Assembly (NCBI RefSeq): GCF_030272615.1
Contig: NC_081407.1
Location: 149,539,744-149,603,743, forward strand
From: Cryptomeria japonica
Taxonomy: Eukaryota > Streptophyta > Pinopsida > Cupressales > Cupressaceae
DNA: 64,000 nucleotides
Direction of reading: 5' to 3'
This document shows positions 23,450 to 35,238 of this stretch, piece by piece. Under the pieces are notes generated by a model. It saw only the letters and a program-made list of their open reading frames with translations, was not told the origin of the DNA and made no database searches. A program made the translations under genes and the position numbers. Numbering within the stretch: the stretch's first letter is position 1; each line of letters begins with the position of its first letter.

Positions 23450-25660
23450 AAAATAATCATAATTGATCTATGACACTAACCCTTCTATTACCTTTATAAT
23501 GGTCAATTAGGCTAAGAGGGTTACAAATCAATTTGGTTTAATTTACTATATAAAGGCTTGATATGGTCCAGGGTTAGGCTTTTATTTGGTTACATTTCTA
23601 ATAATAACTCTAATACAAAATAATGTAGTGATTGTATTAGTGTTTGATTCAATTTATTATTCAATTAGATCACTAGGTTTATAGTTCAACTTGGTTTAGT
23701 TTAAGTATTAAGACTTGATAAGGTCTAGGGTTAAGGTTTAATTTGGTTTATTGTTAGGTTTAAGTTATAATTTGGTTTAGGGTTATGATCAGGGCTCAAA
23801 TTGGTTTAATGTTGAATTTTTTTTAGAGGATTTAATTTGTATCACTATTAGGGTTAGGATTTATGTAATGTTAGGGTCCAATTAGGGTTAGGGTCAGAAT
23901 CAAATAATATTTTAGTCAATGTTTGATTAGTATTATGACTAGATTAGGATTATATTTCAATTACTATTATTGTTTATGGTTACCATTAGGGTTAGTATTA
24001 GGGTTAAGGTCATCAATAAATTAGTGTTCAAGTTCCATTTAGTTTATTGTTAGGGGTAGCGTTAGTTTAAGGGTTAGTGTTGAGTTGGATATAGGTTTAG
24101 GAGGTCAGTTTAATGTTCAATTAGGTTAAGGGGGTTACAATTCAACTTGGTTTAGTTTTAGTATCAAGGGTTAGGGTCAAATTTTAATTAAATTTAGGAT
24201 TGGAGTTTAATTTGGATTATGGTTTGGGTTAGGGTTCAATTTGGTTTAGTATTAGGATCAAAATTAGAAATAAAATTTACGTTAGGGTTAAGATTCAACT
24301 TGGTTTAGTTTTAGTATTAAGGGTTGATATGGTCTAGGGTTAGGGTTTAATTTGGTTACATCTCTATACTAATTCTAGCCCAAAACAATTTAGCGATTGA
24401 ATTAATGTTTGATTCATTTTAATGTTCAATTAGGTTAAAGGGGTTTTGATTCAATTTGGTTTAGTTTCACTATTAAGGCTTGATATGGAATAGAGTTAGG
24501 GTTTAAGTTGGTTTATTGTTAGGTTTAAGGTAAAATTTGGTTTAGGTTTATGGCTAGGGTTCAATTTGGTTCAATGTTCAATTATTTTTAAGGCTAGAGT
24601 TAAATTTTGTTTTCTATTAGGAATAGGATTTGTATAAGGTTAGGGTTCAGTTGGCATTAGGGTTCATTTAGGGTTAGGGTTCAATTAGGTTTATGGTTAA
24701 GGTTCAATTTTGTTTAGTGTTAGGGTTATCATCTAATTAGGTTTAGTATTATAGTTATGGTTTAAATACATTGACTATTACGGTTCACTATCATTTAATT
24801 TTAGGGTTAGGGCTATGATTCAATTTTATTTATTATTAAGATTAAGCTAGAAATTTGTTTAATTTGGTTTAGTACAGTTAGGATTATCATTCAATTTGGT
24901 TTAGGATTAGTGTAAGGTTCTATTCATTTTAGTTTTAGGGTCACGATTAAATTATAATCCTAATATAATATGGGCTAGTATTATATTTGGTTTGGTGCTT
25001 AATAAGGTTTAATATTACAATTTAATATGATTAAGTTCAATTAGGTTTAGGGCTCAATTTTGGTGTAGTGTTAGTGTCGGTTTTCAATTAGGCTTACTAT
25101 TAGGGATCAATTTGGTTTTGGGTTAGTGTTCAATATGACTTAGCTTTAGAGTAAGAGTTCAATTTGTTTTAGTATTTGTGTTTCAAATAATAATTTAATG
25201 AAGGGTCAGGGTTAAAATAAGTTTAGGGTTTCTTGGGATTAAATTAAGTTTAGGGTTCAATTTAGTTTGAGATTATTATTCAAAATTTAATTTTGTGTAG
25301 CATTAGGGTCAATATTAGATATATAATTATAATTAGGGTTGGGATTTAAATAGTAACCCTAGTTTAAAATTTGCTAGGGTTTAATTTTCTTTAATGTTCA
25401 ATTAGGTTAAGGGTTATACTTCAATTTAGTTTAGTTTTAGGATTATTATTATTCAATTTGGTGAAGTTACTTGCTTGAATTTGTTTAGTATGTAGTTAGG
25501 AATGGGATGAAAATAATAACCCTAATTTAGCAATAGTTAAGTTAGAGTTTTATTTGGTTTACTAATGAGATAAGGATTTATTTTGGTTAAATATTAGGGC
25601 TTAAGTTTTCTTATAATTCAGTTTAGATTAGGGTTAGGGTTTGATTTGGTTTATTGTTTT
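23450..25660. repeat. Degenerate telomere-like block, TTTAGGG orientation, with higher-order repeats
   Basis: More than 2 kb dominated by GGTTTAGGGTTAGGG-like phrases and AATTTGGTTTAG. A larger unit repeats about every 760 nt: the stretch at 23525-23810 (rising through TTGATATGGTC, GGTTACAT, TGTTTGATTCA) recurs at about 24285-24570. Within each copy the TTGGTTTAG-to-GATATGG phrase occurs twice about 160 nt apart. No genes. Confidence 0.75.
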
Positions 25661-26095
25661 TATTTTAGTGAGACATAGAATGTGATTAAAAATATTGATA
25701 ATTTATTTCACTAAGAAACATAAACATATGATGTTATTAACAAAAATATTATGATAGGAATTTGGTTTTGTTATTTATAAATGAAAGAGAAAATAAAATC
25801 CATCTTACATAAATTTATAGTAAATAAATAAATAATACAAATTCACTAAGAATTTATCTTATATTTTTTATGATATTTGTTGTAATAAATATTTAAAAAA
25901 TTAAATAAATAAATATATTAAATAGTTATTAGAATTCCAAATTAGATGCATTATAGACCTAAATTTTTTATTATAGTAAGATAGATTCTCAGTAGCTTAC
26001 CTTTTCCTTCTTTACTTTACCACAGGCCAATATGGAGGGAGAGGCATGGTGGCCGAGGGGAAGAGATTGAGGGATTGAGTTTTTTATTTAGTCTT
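25661..26095. other. AT-rich sequence, no gene seen
   Basis: Low-complexity A/T sequence leading to a short GC-richer stretch at 26030-26080. No ORF or domain recognised. Confidence 0.5.
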
Positions 26096-26412
26096 TGAAG
26101 TCCCTATGTGTTGTTTACCATGGGAGTCATACTGACTACAATAACCTCTCTCAAGTTTTCATTGATATTTTTTATCGTCATCTCCAAGTTCTTAATTTTT
26201 TCTTCATGGTGAATTTTCATGGCTTCAATGTATGTAGCTAGCTTCTTATTATGATCCGTATTATTGAGGAAGGAGTATGAGTATTCATAAGACTCTCTGG
26301 AGGAGTCAAATCACTAATTATGCTATTCAACCCCAAAATCTCTATACCATCCATTTGAAAAAGTTGTTTTTGTCTATCCACCACTTTCTTCACCAAATTT
26401 TCCACATTTCTT
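26096..26412 (-). pseudogene. Possible exon or gene remnant, coiled-coil
   Basis: Minus-strand reading from about 26405 gives NVENLVKKVVDRQKQLFQMD, then LNSIISDLTPPES. After a frame change near 26295 it continues as NTDHNKKLATYIEAMKIHHE, EKIKNLEMTIKNINENLREV and a stop after MVNNT at about 26126. The heptad pattern and charged residues suggest a coiled coil. Family unknown. It may be an exon of a degraded gene or of a transposable element. Confidence 0.35.
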
Positions 26413-26599
26413 ATATTTGAAATAAAATAATATAAAAATATAAAAAATAATCTATTTTCATAAAATATTGAGACATAATTATTCTATAATGATCTAATTT
26501 TTTACTTTTACTAATTTCTATATATTATTCCTCTTTTATATTCAAAATTTTATATTCTAAAATTATATGAAAGCTTATAATATATTTCACTTACCATTC

Positions 26600-27380
26600 T
26601 ACTAGACATATATGAAATGAAAACATATTGATCCCTTGTTTCTTGTTTCTACATAACATCCATATTCTTTCAAAGTCATTATCTATTAATAATTTTAGGC
26701 TTTAATGCTCATAATATCCTATTTTTTATGAATATATCTACTCAAATATGCTTCATACATATCTTCACCTTTTGGTACTATTCCACCTTGAAATTGGTTG
26801 CATATCTACATAAATATATTAAAGGAGGTAGCCACTCCAAATTCATATTTTGCATCCATGTGTATGTACATGTTGAAAATGTTGGCACATTTTCCACAAA
26901 ATTAGTAGCATTTGGTAGAATCGAGTTTTCTATCATTTGTGCTTCATATGGATTATCTTTTTATATGTTTCAAGGGTCACCCTATAATTGACTTTTCTAG
27001 TGATCGTTATCTGTGAACATATTATTAAAAGAGCATGTTGAAAGTTTTTTTTTTTTTCATCAGTGTCTTTTTGTGTGTTCTCTTTAACATTTTTAGTGTT
27101 GTTTTATATCTATTAGTTTTTTACATATCTAGTTTGTATGAAATCATATATTTTGTTATCATTTTTTATTTTGTGTATTGTACAATTTAGTAGAATTTAT
27201 TTTCTTCAAAATTAAATTTATCATATTTAAAGTGAAAATTTAAATTATTTATACATAAAATATTATTATGGTGCGAAAATAATAAATTTAAGATTGTGTG
27301 TCTAAATTTAAAATATATTATTTATTCTCATATCTAGATGATACTAAATATCAATAACTAAAAATGAATTGAATATATAA
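26600..27380. repeat. 5' leading segment of RING unit A, paralogous to 60.3-61.3 kb
   Basis: Contains the phrases TTTTGGTACTATTC, GGTCACCCTATAATTGA and TAGTTTGTATGAAATCATAT. These recur in the same order at 60300-61330, where a third unit begins. No gene is seen in it. Segment B lacks this part. Confidence 0.6.
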
Positions 27381-27584
27381 ATTTTCATTAGTATAATTCT
27401 TTTGTTTCTATGTTTATTTTAAAATATTATTAGTTTTTAATTGACATTTTTAATATAAATATATATATTAAATATTTTATAAATAGTTTAGTTATGCTAA
27501 TAGACAATCCACTATAGTAATAAGACATGACATATATTCACATGAGTGTGTTGAAAATTTTTAATCTTTTACTATGAATTTTAT

Positions 27585-28225
27585 AGTTATTTATATGTCA
27601 AAATATTTAGTAAAGAATGAGGTTTAAAAATATGTACGTTTTCTTTTAAGATTCTCATAACAAAAAGATACTAAAGTTAAATTAAGTTTTTTTAATTTAT
27701 TTAATTATTGAGAAATATACAAAAAAAGATTTTTAGAGTTATTAAAAAAATCAGTGTATTGTATGAAATGAAATAATATAAAAATAGTAAAGAATGAGGT
27801 TAAAAAAAATGTAAGTTTTCTTTTAGGATTCTCATAACAAAAAGATAGTAAAGTTAAATTAAGTTTTTTTAATTTATTTAATTATTGATAAATATACAAA
27901 AAAAGATTTATAAAGTTATTTATATGTCAAAATATTTAGTAAAGAATGAGGTTAAAAAAAATGTAAGTTTTCTTTTAGGATTCTCATAACAAAAAGATAG
28001 TAAAGTTAAATTAATTTTTTTGAATTTATTTAATTATTGAGAAATATACAAAAAAATATTTATAAAGTTATTTATATGTTAAAATATTTAGTAAAGAATG
28101 AGGTTAAAAAAAATGTAAGTTTTCTTTTAGGATTCTCATAACAAAAAGATAGTAAAGTTAAATTAAGTTTTTTTTATTTATTTAATTATTGAGAAATATA
28201 CAAAAAAGGATTTTTAAAGTTATTA
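27585..28225. repeat. About 151-bp tandem repeat, four units, upstream of RING gene A
   Basis: The phrase AAAGAATGAGGTT recurs at about 27612, 27790, 27941 and 28092 (spacing 178, 151, 151). Each is followed by GTAAGTTTTCTTTTAGGATTCTCAT and a TTAATTATTGA stretch. In segment B the corresponding region (44236-44500) holds only one and a half units, with a different 77-bp internal duplication. The repeat ends about 540 bp before the gene. Confidence 0.8.
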
Positions 28226-28692
28226 AAAAAATCAATGTATTGTATGAAATGAAATAATATAAAAATAAAAAAATAATCCATTTTTATAAAATTTGATATC
28301 ATTGATATGACCATGTATCTAAGACATAAATATATAAAATATATAATAACTCACTAAAATTATAGATAACAAATATCTTAAATATCTATTTCTAAAAATA
28401 TCAAACAAGTAAACAATATCTCTCATCTTTAAAGAGATATATTAAAGATATTTATATTAATAATTATAACAAATATAAAATCAATTAACACAATAGGTAT
28501 GACTTCTAAAATAAACTAATTTGAATTATAAATTGATTAGTTTATAAAATAATTTAGCTATTAATAGATTTAAATCCATAAACAACTTCACTTGTCCGTC
28601 ATGTTCATACATGATATAATTAGAGTAAACTAAAATAACTTCTTTTCAAGCATGCACACATGATACGATCTAAATTTAGGTCAGCTATACGC

Positions 28693-28699
28693 ATAAATA
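28693..28699 (+). promoter_or_regulatory. TATA-like box of RING gene A
   Basis: ATAAATA, 75 bp upstream of the ATG. It sits in a block conserved almost base for base with the paralogous promoter (44909-44915, also 75 bp from its ATG). A CT-rich leader (TTGTCTCTCTCACTT) lies between it and the start codon. Confidence 0.55.
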
Positions 28700-28767
28700 C
28701 CCTTTCTGCTTCGTTAATACTTGTCTCTCTCACTTATTTCCTTGCAATTCCAGTTGTTTAACAAAAA

Positions 28768-29682
28768 ATGGCCAATTCTGATTCTCCAAGTGATATGGAC
28801 CCAAGTGGCCTAACATACTTTGATTACGAGTTAAATATCCCTTCCCAAAATATATTACCTATTAGCCTACGATTCCATGCCTTAGCTGACCTGCTGCTAG
28901 ACAATAACTCTCTAACCTCTATTGTGCATGAAATTTGTAGCCTATGGAATATCAGTGTTCTTCAAGCTCCGGCAGAAGATAATGGTGGACGATTAGAGCT
29001 TTTTGTGGCCACAAGCGAGCATGTACAACACCCGGACTTCGTGGATTTTGTGAGCGCTACTAATGCATCAAGATTATTCGTGCTGCACTCCAATCAATTT
29101 GTATTTCCTCACGAATTGCCATTGCGTACTTGGCGGTTCAGTGTTGGATATGAAGTAACTGGAACTTCATACTTCAAATTTAAGCTATATAAAATAGATG
29201 ATGGGGCAATCAGTGAGTCTGAGATTGCTTACATATTTTCACAAGATTTGATGCAGACACATAATTTTGGTTTCTTTGAAGGAATAATGCGGTTGGAAGG
29301 GAAAATTCGGCTTCTCGTTGGGACTCCTGATCAGCTGAGCAATCCGTTGGTGATTGATGGAATACGTAATTATCATAAAAAATTGCGTACTTATACTTAC
29401 AACGGTCAATATCGTGAAAGTAATTCTGGAATTAGCGATGAAGAGGCTGCACAGATTTTAGGGTCGCCCACGTGGTGGAGTGAAGGATTAGAAGAGGGTG
29501 CAGATGATGACGAAGTAATTTGCGCAATTTGCCTTGACTCAATTGAAAGAGGTGTGGAAGTAAAAGCTCTGGAATGCAAGCATGTGTATCATTATGCATG
29601 CATTTTGCGCTCAACTAAAAGAAAGGCGCAGTGCCCCTTATGCCGTGCCAGTTACGATTACAGGACAGGCCAATCAGAATAG
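28768..29682 (+). CDS. RING-H2 protein A, probable E3 ubiquitin ligase (304 aa)
   Basis: Intact single-exon gene. The C-terminal RING-H2 (residues about 251-294) reads CAICLDS, then ALECKHVYHYAC, then CPLCRAS, giving C-x2-C-x14-C-x-H-x2-H-x2-C-x10-C-x2-C. RING-H2 domains recruit E2 enzymes and pass ubiquitin to a substrate. The preceding about 230 residues form a domain I do not recognise. There is no signal peptide or membrane segment, so it is probably soluble. The start is supported by AAAAAATGGCC and by conservation of the first 45 codons with the paralogue. A conserved link, GISDEEAAQILGSPTWW, precedes the RING. AATAAA lies at 29969-29974. Compared with the copy at 44984, differences cluster in residues 46-220. 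Substrate unknown; the ligase activity is inferred from the motif. Confidence 0.85.
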   Translation: MANSDSPSDMDPSGLTYFDYELNIPSQNILPISLRFHALADLLLDNNSLTSIVHEICSLWNISVLQAPAEDNGGRLELFVATSEHVQHPDFVDFVSATNASRLFVLHSNQFVFPHELPLRTWRFSVGYEVTGTSYFKFKLYKIDDGAISESEIAYIFSQDLMQTHNFGFFEGIMRLEGKIRLLVGTPDQLSNPLVIDGIRNYHKKLRTYTYNGQYRESNSGISDEEAAQILGSPTWWSEGLEEGADDDEVICAICLDSIERGVEVKALECKHVYHYACILRSTKRKAQCPLCRASYDYRTGQSE

Positions 29683-31074
29683 AAATTCTCTGCATTCTTA
29701 AATTTCTACTTCTTTCAATATATCATCATGTAAAATCAAAAATGAAAAAGTATGTTATTTCTGTAGATTTTCCCTAACCTATGGATTATATATGCAAAAT
29801 GCATATCTTTGTAAATATGTTTCTGCATATCTTTGTAGATATTTTTCTGAATATTAAAATTTCAGCATGTTTGTTGCTTTTATCCAAATCTAGGTCTCAT
29901 CTATGCAGAAAATGAATTTTCTGTTTGATTTAAAGTTGTATCTGGTAATTGTGAAAAGTGTTGTGTACAATAAAATTATGTAAATCCGAAGGGCTCCTCT
30001 GATTTCCCATTTAATAGAACTATGTGTTTTCGCTTCACAGACTCTCTTTGGAAGTCAAAATCTGCAAAATAGTTTTATTAAAATATTTTAGTTTACTATA
30101 TCAGCACAGAAAGATTGAATTATTATTTTTCTTAGAAGAGTTACTATAGCAGCAGAGCACAACAAATGAATCGTCTGGTCTTTAAAGTATGAATTAAGAT
30201 TCATTGGTCAATATTAAATATGAATTATATCTTTGTGGTCTATCTTGTTAATATTAATGACTTAGTTTGGGATGGTGTAGTCTTAGTGAGCTTATGATTC
30301 GCTCATGGTATACTTTTTTCCTGTCTCAAAGTTACAAGATTTTAATAATAATATTTTTTACTTAAACTAGAAAGATAGTATATTTAAATTTGAAGGTAAA
30401 TATTAAAAAAATAAAATTGATTTAAAAATAAATAATATGTTACAATAATTAGATATGTGAATCAATAATATAAAATTAATGAATAATTAATTTTTGTATT
30501 TTTAAAATAATTTTTTAATATATATTTTATATTCAAGTTTGGTTATTAAATTTGTTATGACATTATAATTTTTATATTTAATATTAGTAGAGATTGTTGT
30601 CAAGGTCTCTAGTAGTTATTATGAGATTCAAGGGTCACTTTTGAATATGAATTGATTTGAAGAACTTGATTTCATATATTAAGAAGGTGTTGCTTTAGGG
30701 ATCTTATAAGACATTCATGTTATATATTTTTTCTATTATCCCAAAGCTACTCTAAGACAATAAAACTTTGGTACATTGCTTTAAGCTAACTAAAATAGTG
30801 GAAATGATAAATATATAATTAATTTATATTTTAATTATTTAAATATTTTAAGTTAAATAGAATAGTTAGTATATTTGGATTTGATGGTGAACATAAAAAT
30901 AAAAATAATAACACTCAATAATAGTAACATATAATAATGAATAATTAAAAATTAATGAATATTAAAATTCTCTATTTAAAAAAAAAATCTGTTATTTAAT
31001 TTGTTATCAAATTATAATTATTAATGAAGAAAATATGATTATGAAATATGAAATTTATATTATTTTATTCTATT
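29683..31074. other. 3' flank of RING gene A
   Basis: No further gene. A polyadenylation signal AATAAA is at 29969. The sequence to about 30480 aligns with 45887-46633. The uninterrupted target of the segment B LINE is visible here at about 30484 (AATAATTAATTTTTG). Segment B lacks about 190 bp corresponding to 30513-30705. Confidence 0.65.
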
Positions 31075-31089
31075 TTAATCATTATCTTT
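31075..31089. repeat. Target-site duplication, 3' side of segment A LINE
   Basis: TTAATCATTATCTTT, identical to 36989-37003. Confidence 0.9.
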
Positions 31090-31223
31090 CTTTTTTTTTA
31101 ATTAATTATAAGGATATCAAAAGATCAAAAAAAAACATCCAAAGTTTAACGGAAGAGGCCTTGCCTCAACCATGCTAGATCACGGAGAAGTAGCACATTA
31201 GTTACATAGCATTGAAGAGCAAG

Positions 31224-34200
31224 CTAAGATAAAATATCATTAAGATCCTCGACCCAGGCGGTCCAGCCCCCGAGACCTTCCATCCAGGCAATACTTTTCT
31301 TATCTTGAATTTGAGTCAAAATGGAAATTTGCTGATCGGTAGCATTTCTGTTCTGGATGACTTCCTTGGTAAGTTTCTTTAAAGAATCTTCAAAGTTGGC
31401 AAAGTTATCAATGTGTCTTTTCCAATCAAAGCCATCCTTAAGCTCATACACGTTCATAGTGGTGTGCCCAACTTGAAGGAATCTTCTAAGCTTTCTTCTA
31501 TCCAAAGACATGTTCATGTTCATCTACGAAGAAATTTTGAAATATGTGAGTTTACGAAAAAACTCAGTAAGGGTTCTAGGGGAGTCTTGATACCTTTCTT
31601 CATTTCTGCACTTCCAAATTTGCCAAAGAATGTTAGAAGACAACATAATCCAGAATATATTCAAATCATTTTTAAAACCCTCAATATAGCCAGTAACAAT
31701 TTCAAAGATGTTCACAAAAGAAGGATAGTTGATACCAAACATATGCTAGATATTTTTAGCAAAAGAACAATCAAAGAAGATATGTCTACTACTGTCTTGC
31801 CGACCGCAGAACTTGTAGACGGAATCACTAGTAAGATCTTTTCTAATAGGAAGACGGTCAAGAAGCAGCAGCCATTTGAAGCACTTAAGCTTAGGCTCAA
31901 TAGGAGCCTTCCATAGCCTGTGAAGATGCTTCTTCCATATATTAACTTCCAGATTAGTGTACCAGATTTTGTTAATATGACCAATGACATCATTATTAGC
32001 AACAATGGTTCTATAAATTTGCTTAGCTTTAATCTTGTTCACAATAGTGCAATCAGGCCATTTGATTTTAATATATCTATGAGAGTCAACTTGACAAGTC
32101 GAAGGTAAATCTTTGCTATCTTTAACAATCATGTTGTAAGTTTTCTTTTGCGAATGAGGGATATTATATTTGGAGCTGATATCTTCCCAACTAATAAGCT
32201 TATCTTTTTCAAAGAGACAAATGAAATGAGAGATTCCCAGATTATTCTAGTACTTAGCAGAGCATCCTTGTGAGAGAGCAAGAGGTTTACCATCAAGATG
32301 TAAATTCCACCAAATGGATCTTTCACCATAGATAAGATTATGATCAAAGAAGGTCCTATTAGAGATGAATTTCTTAACATGTTCCCACCCTTTCTAGATA
32401 GTTTTAAAGATTGAGGACCCTTGAACTAGGATAGGAAAATCACCCTCAATGATGTCACCAAATGGGATGCTTTTCCAAGCTTTAGCCTTTTTAGGGATGC
32501 CTCTTTCAATATTACTCCTAATGAGGACCTTCAATGGGTCATCTCCCTCTAGAGAGTGAAAGATCCATTTGGTGGCTAAGGTAGTCCCTTGAGTCTTAAG
32601 ATCTTTTAGGCCCAACCCACCAAGGAGCTTGTCAGTGTGGCACCAATCCCACTTGACAACATGGTGCTTCCTTTTACCTTTACCATCAGACCACAGGAAG
32701 TTCCTGATGGCTTTCTGAATCTCAAAAATTTGATAGTTGTTAAACATCCAAGAAGAAGAATAATACACATTGTAGGAGGATAGAATTTTTTGACAAACCT
32801 GGACTCTGCCAGCAAGGGAGAGGAATCTATTATGCCACTTATTAAGCTTGTTAAAAATATTCTCTTTAATCCAGAGCCACATTTCCTTTAGGGAGGGATC
32901 TATGGAGAAGGGAATACCCAAATAGGGCACAATCTTATGAGGCCCTCCCCACAAGAAATTGGACTTGTTAAACCAGGCAGGGGGTTGATCAAACCAGCCA
33001 AGGCAAATAGATTTAGCATGAGAAATCTGGGACCCAGAGATGGAGTAGAAGATGTTGAGCTTGTTATGAAGGGCATCAAAATTGGTCTCATTGGCTTCAA
33101 AGAAAAGCGAGGTATCATTAGCAAATTGGCAATTAATAAGCTCGGAATTGTTGGGCAAGGTGATGCCCTTAACAGCAGGGGAGAGGGAGTTATCCCTTAG
33201 GATGTAGAATAGGGCATCCGAGGCGATGACAAAAAGGGCAGGGGTCAAGGGGCAGCCTTGCCTAATGGATCTACCAAGAGGGAAGGGTTTAGAGAGGGAT
33301 CCATTAACCTCAACATGAGCAGAAGCATCTTTGAGAAGGATTTTGAAAAGGTTACAGAACAAGGGTGGAAAACCAAAAGCTTCTAACATCATAATTATAA
33401 AATCCCACTCAATCCTATCATAAGCCTTCTCAAAGTCAAGAAGAAGCATGGCAGAATTCTGGTTGGAGTGTTTGGACCAACACATGGCTTCCCAGCTAGA
33501 AATTAAATTTTCAAGAATATATCTACCTTTGATGAAACCAGTTTGGGAAGAGTTGACAAATTTGGGAAGGATTGACTCAAGTCTTAAATCCAAAATTTTA
33601 TAGGAAACGTTCAGCAGGGTAATAGGTCTCCAATTCTTCAGAAGGGCTTTGTCCCCTTCCTTAGGGATTAGCTTAATGATACCTCTGTTAATGAGGCTTC
33701 CTAAGGTGCCTTTGCTGAGGGCATCGGAATAAACATCATAGAGGTCTTTACAAATACAATCCAGATTAGACTTATAGAATTCACTAGTCAGGCCATCAGG
33801 GCCAGGGGCCTTATCATTCTTCAGAGAATTGATAGCTTTCTTAATTTCTTCCAATGAGATATCTTTGTTAAGAGAATCTCCATCCTGCCTGGAGATTCTA
33901 TTGGGGATGAGATATTTATAGACAAGTCTGTAAGACTTAGCTTCCTCAGACTCCTCAGAAGTAAAAAGATTACTATAAAAGTTAACAAAGGCATCTTTAA
34001 TATCTTTCACCTCAGTGATTTCTTTATTATCAACAATGACTATCTATAAATTCATTAGCATGTTTTTGTTTGAGGATATTGAAAAAAAATTTAGATCCCT
34101 TGTCTCCATTTTGAATCCAGTGGGCCCGAGACCTTATCTTAGCCCCTTTAATTTTGTATTGTTGATGTTCTCTAAGATTATGCCGAGCCTGAGAAACATG

Positions 34201-35238
34201 AGACCAAAGATTGGAATCTTAAGGATTGTTTTGGGCATTAGTTTCAGCAAGGTGGAGTTTGTCAGAAAGCAATTTTTCAGAGTACCTGTAATCTTTAGCT
34301 TTCTTCTGGCCCATGGTCCTAAGAAGGTTATGCCAGGTAGAGATATTCTACCACAAATCAATAGGAGAGAGAGATGGGAGACTCTTAAAGTTAATAATTC
34401 TAATAAGTTGGATGGCAACAAGAACATCAACGTCCAGCAGAAGGGAGTTATTAGGGATGAATCTCGGGTTGGCAACATTCTTGATAGCAGGGGAGCCATT
34501 AATTCTGATACGCACTGATATGGGGTGATGATCTGAGAGCGAGGAGGGGGTAACCGTGACCACGTTCCCATGGTCATCCGGAAGGAAAGTAAAGAAATTT
34601 TTATTAGCATAGAATCTATCTAATCTGGCATAGATTCTAGATGACCCTTGTTGAAAGTTGCACCAGGTGTGCCACAACCCATTATAAACATCAAAGTTAC
34701 GAGTGAGCGGGTCAAAAATGAGTTTACTGCATTTCATTCTGTTCTAGTGGAGCTTCTCAAAATCCTTCCAGATGAAGGGGAGACCCCCAATTTTGTCTTC
34801 TTGATCTTCTATCATATTAAAATCACCCCCAAATATCCAAGGGATATTAGGGAGGGAGGAAGTCCAGTCCCAAAGGTCAACTCTCTCCTTATTAGCGTTG
34901 GAGGTGTAGATGGAGCAAATACCAAAAGTAAGAGAGTTAGAGTTCAAAGTAGCCCAAGCAGCCCTATTACACGGTGAAACCCCTTTGCTAGTAATTTTAG
35001 AAACCCATTTAGGATTAATAAGAAGGCCCACACCCCCTTTACCTTTAGTGTGATTGGAATGCACCTTAAACGCGTCCTTCCATATAAAATTTAGGTTACT
35101 TTCAAGCACAAAGTCAGTTGCTTTTAGCTCTTGCAACATAAGGCAATCCATATGCTTAATAGAGTCCACAAACCGCTTGATAACATGCTTCCTATCCGGG
35201 GACTCAAGCCCCCTGATGTTCCAGGAAACACAATTCAT
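31224..35238 (-). pseudogene. LINE ORF2 (endonuclease-RT-zf-RVT), segment A, broken
   Basis: Encodes the LINE replication enzyme. The AP-like endonuclease starts NCVSWNIRGLESPDRKHVIK and contains MLQELKATD and GGDFNMIEDQEDK. The RT spans 34010-32394 (APGPDGLTSEFYKSN, LIPKEGDKALLKNWRPITLL, RQGCPLTPALFV). The zinc region ends HIFFDC near 31770. Breaks: stops at about 34744 and 34348, a frame change between 34348 and 34010, and stops at 32394, 31743 and 31524. The RT active site reads FANDTS where FADD is required, and a few codons are missing after NVSYKIL. The start ATG overlaps the ORF1 stop (ATGA, 35235-35238). Confidence 0.88.

Noticed and set aside
22030-25660. A true chromosome end
   Set aside because: The TTTAGGG motifs are interrupted, diverged and in both orientations, and are flanked on both sides by ordinary repeats.
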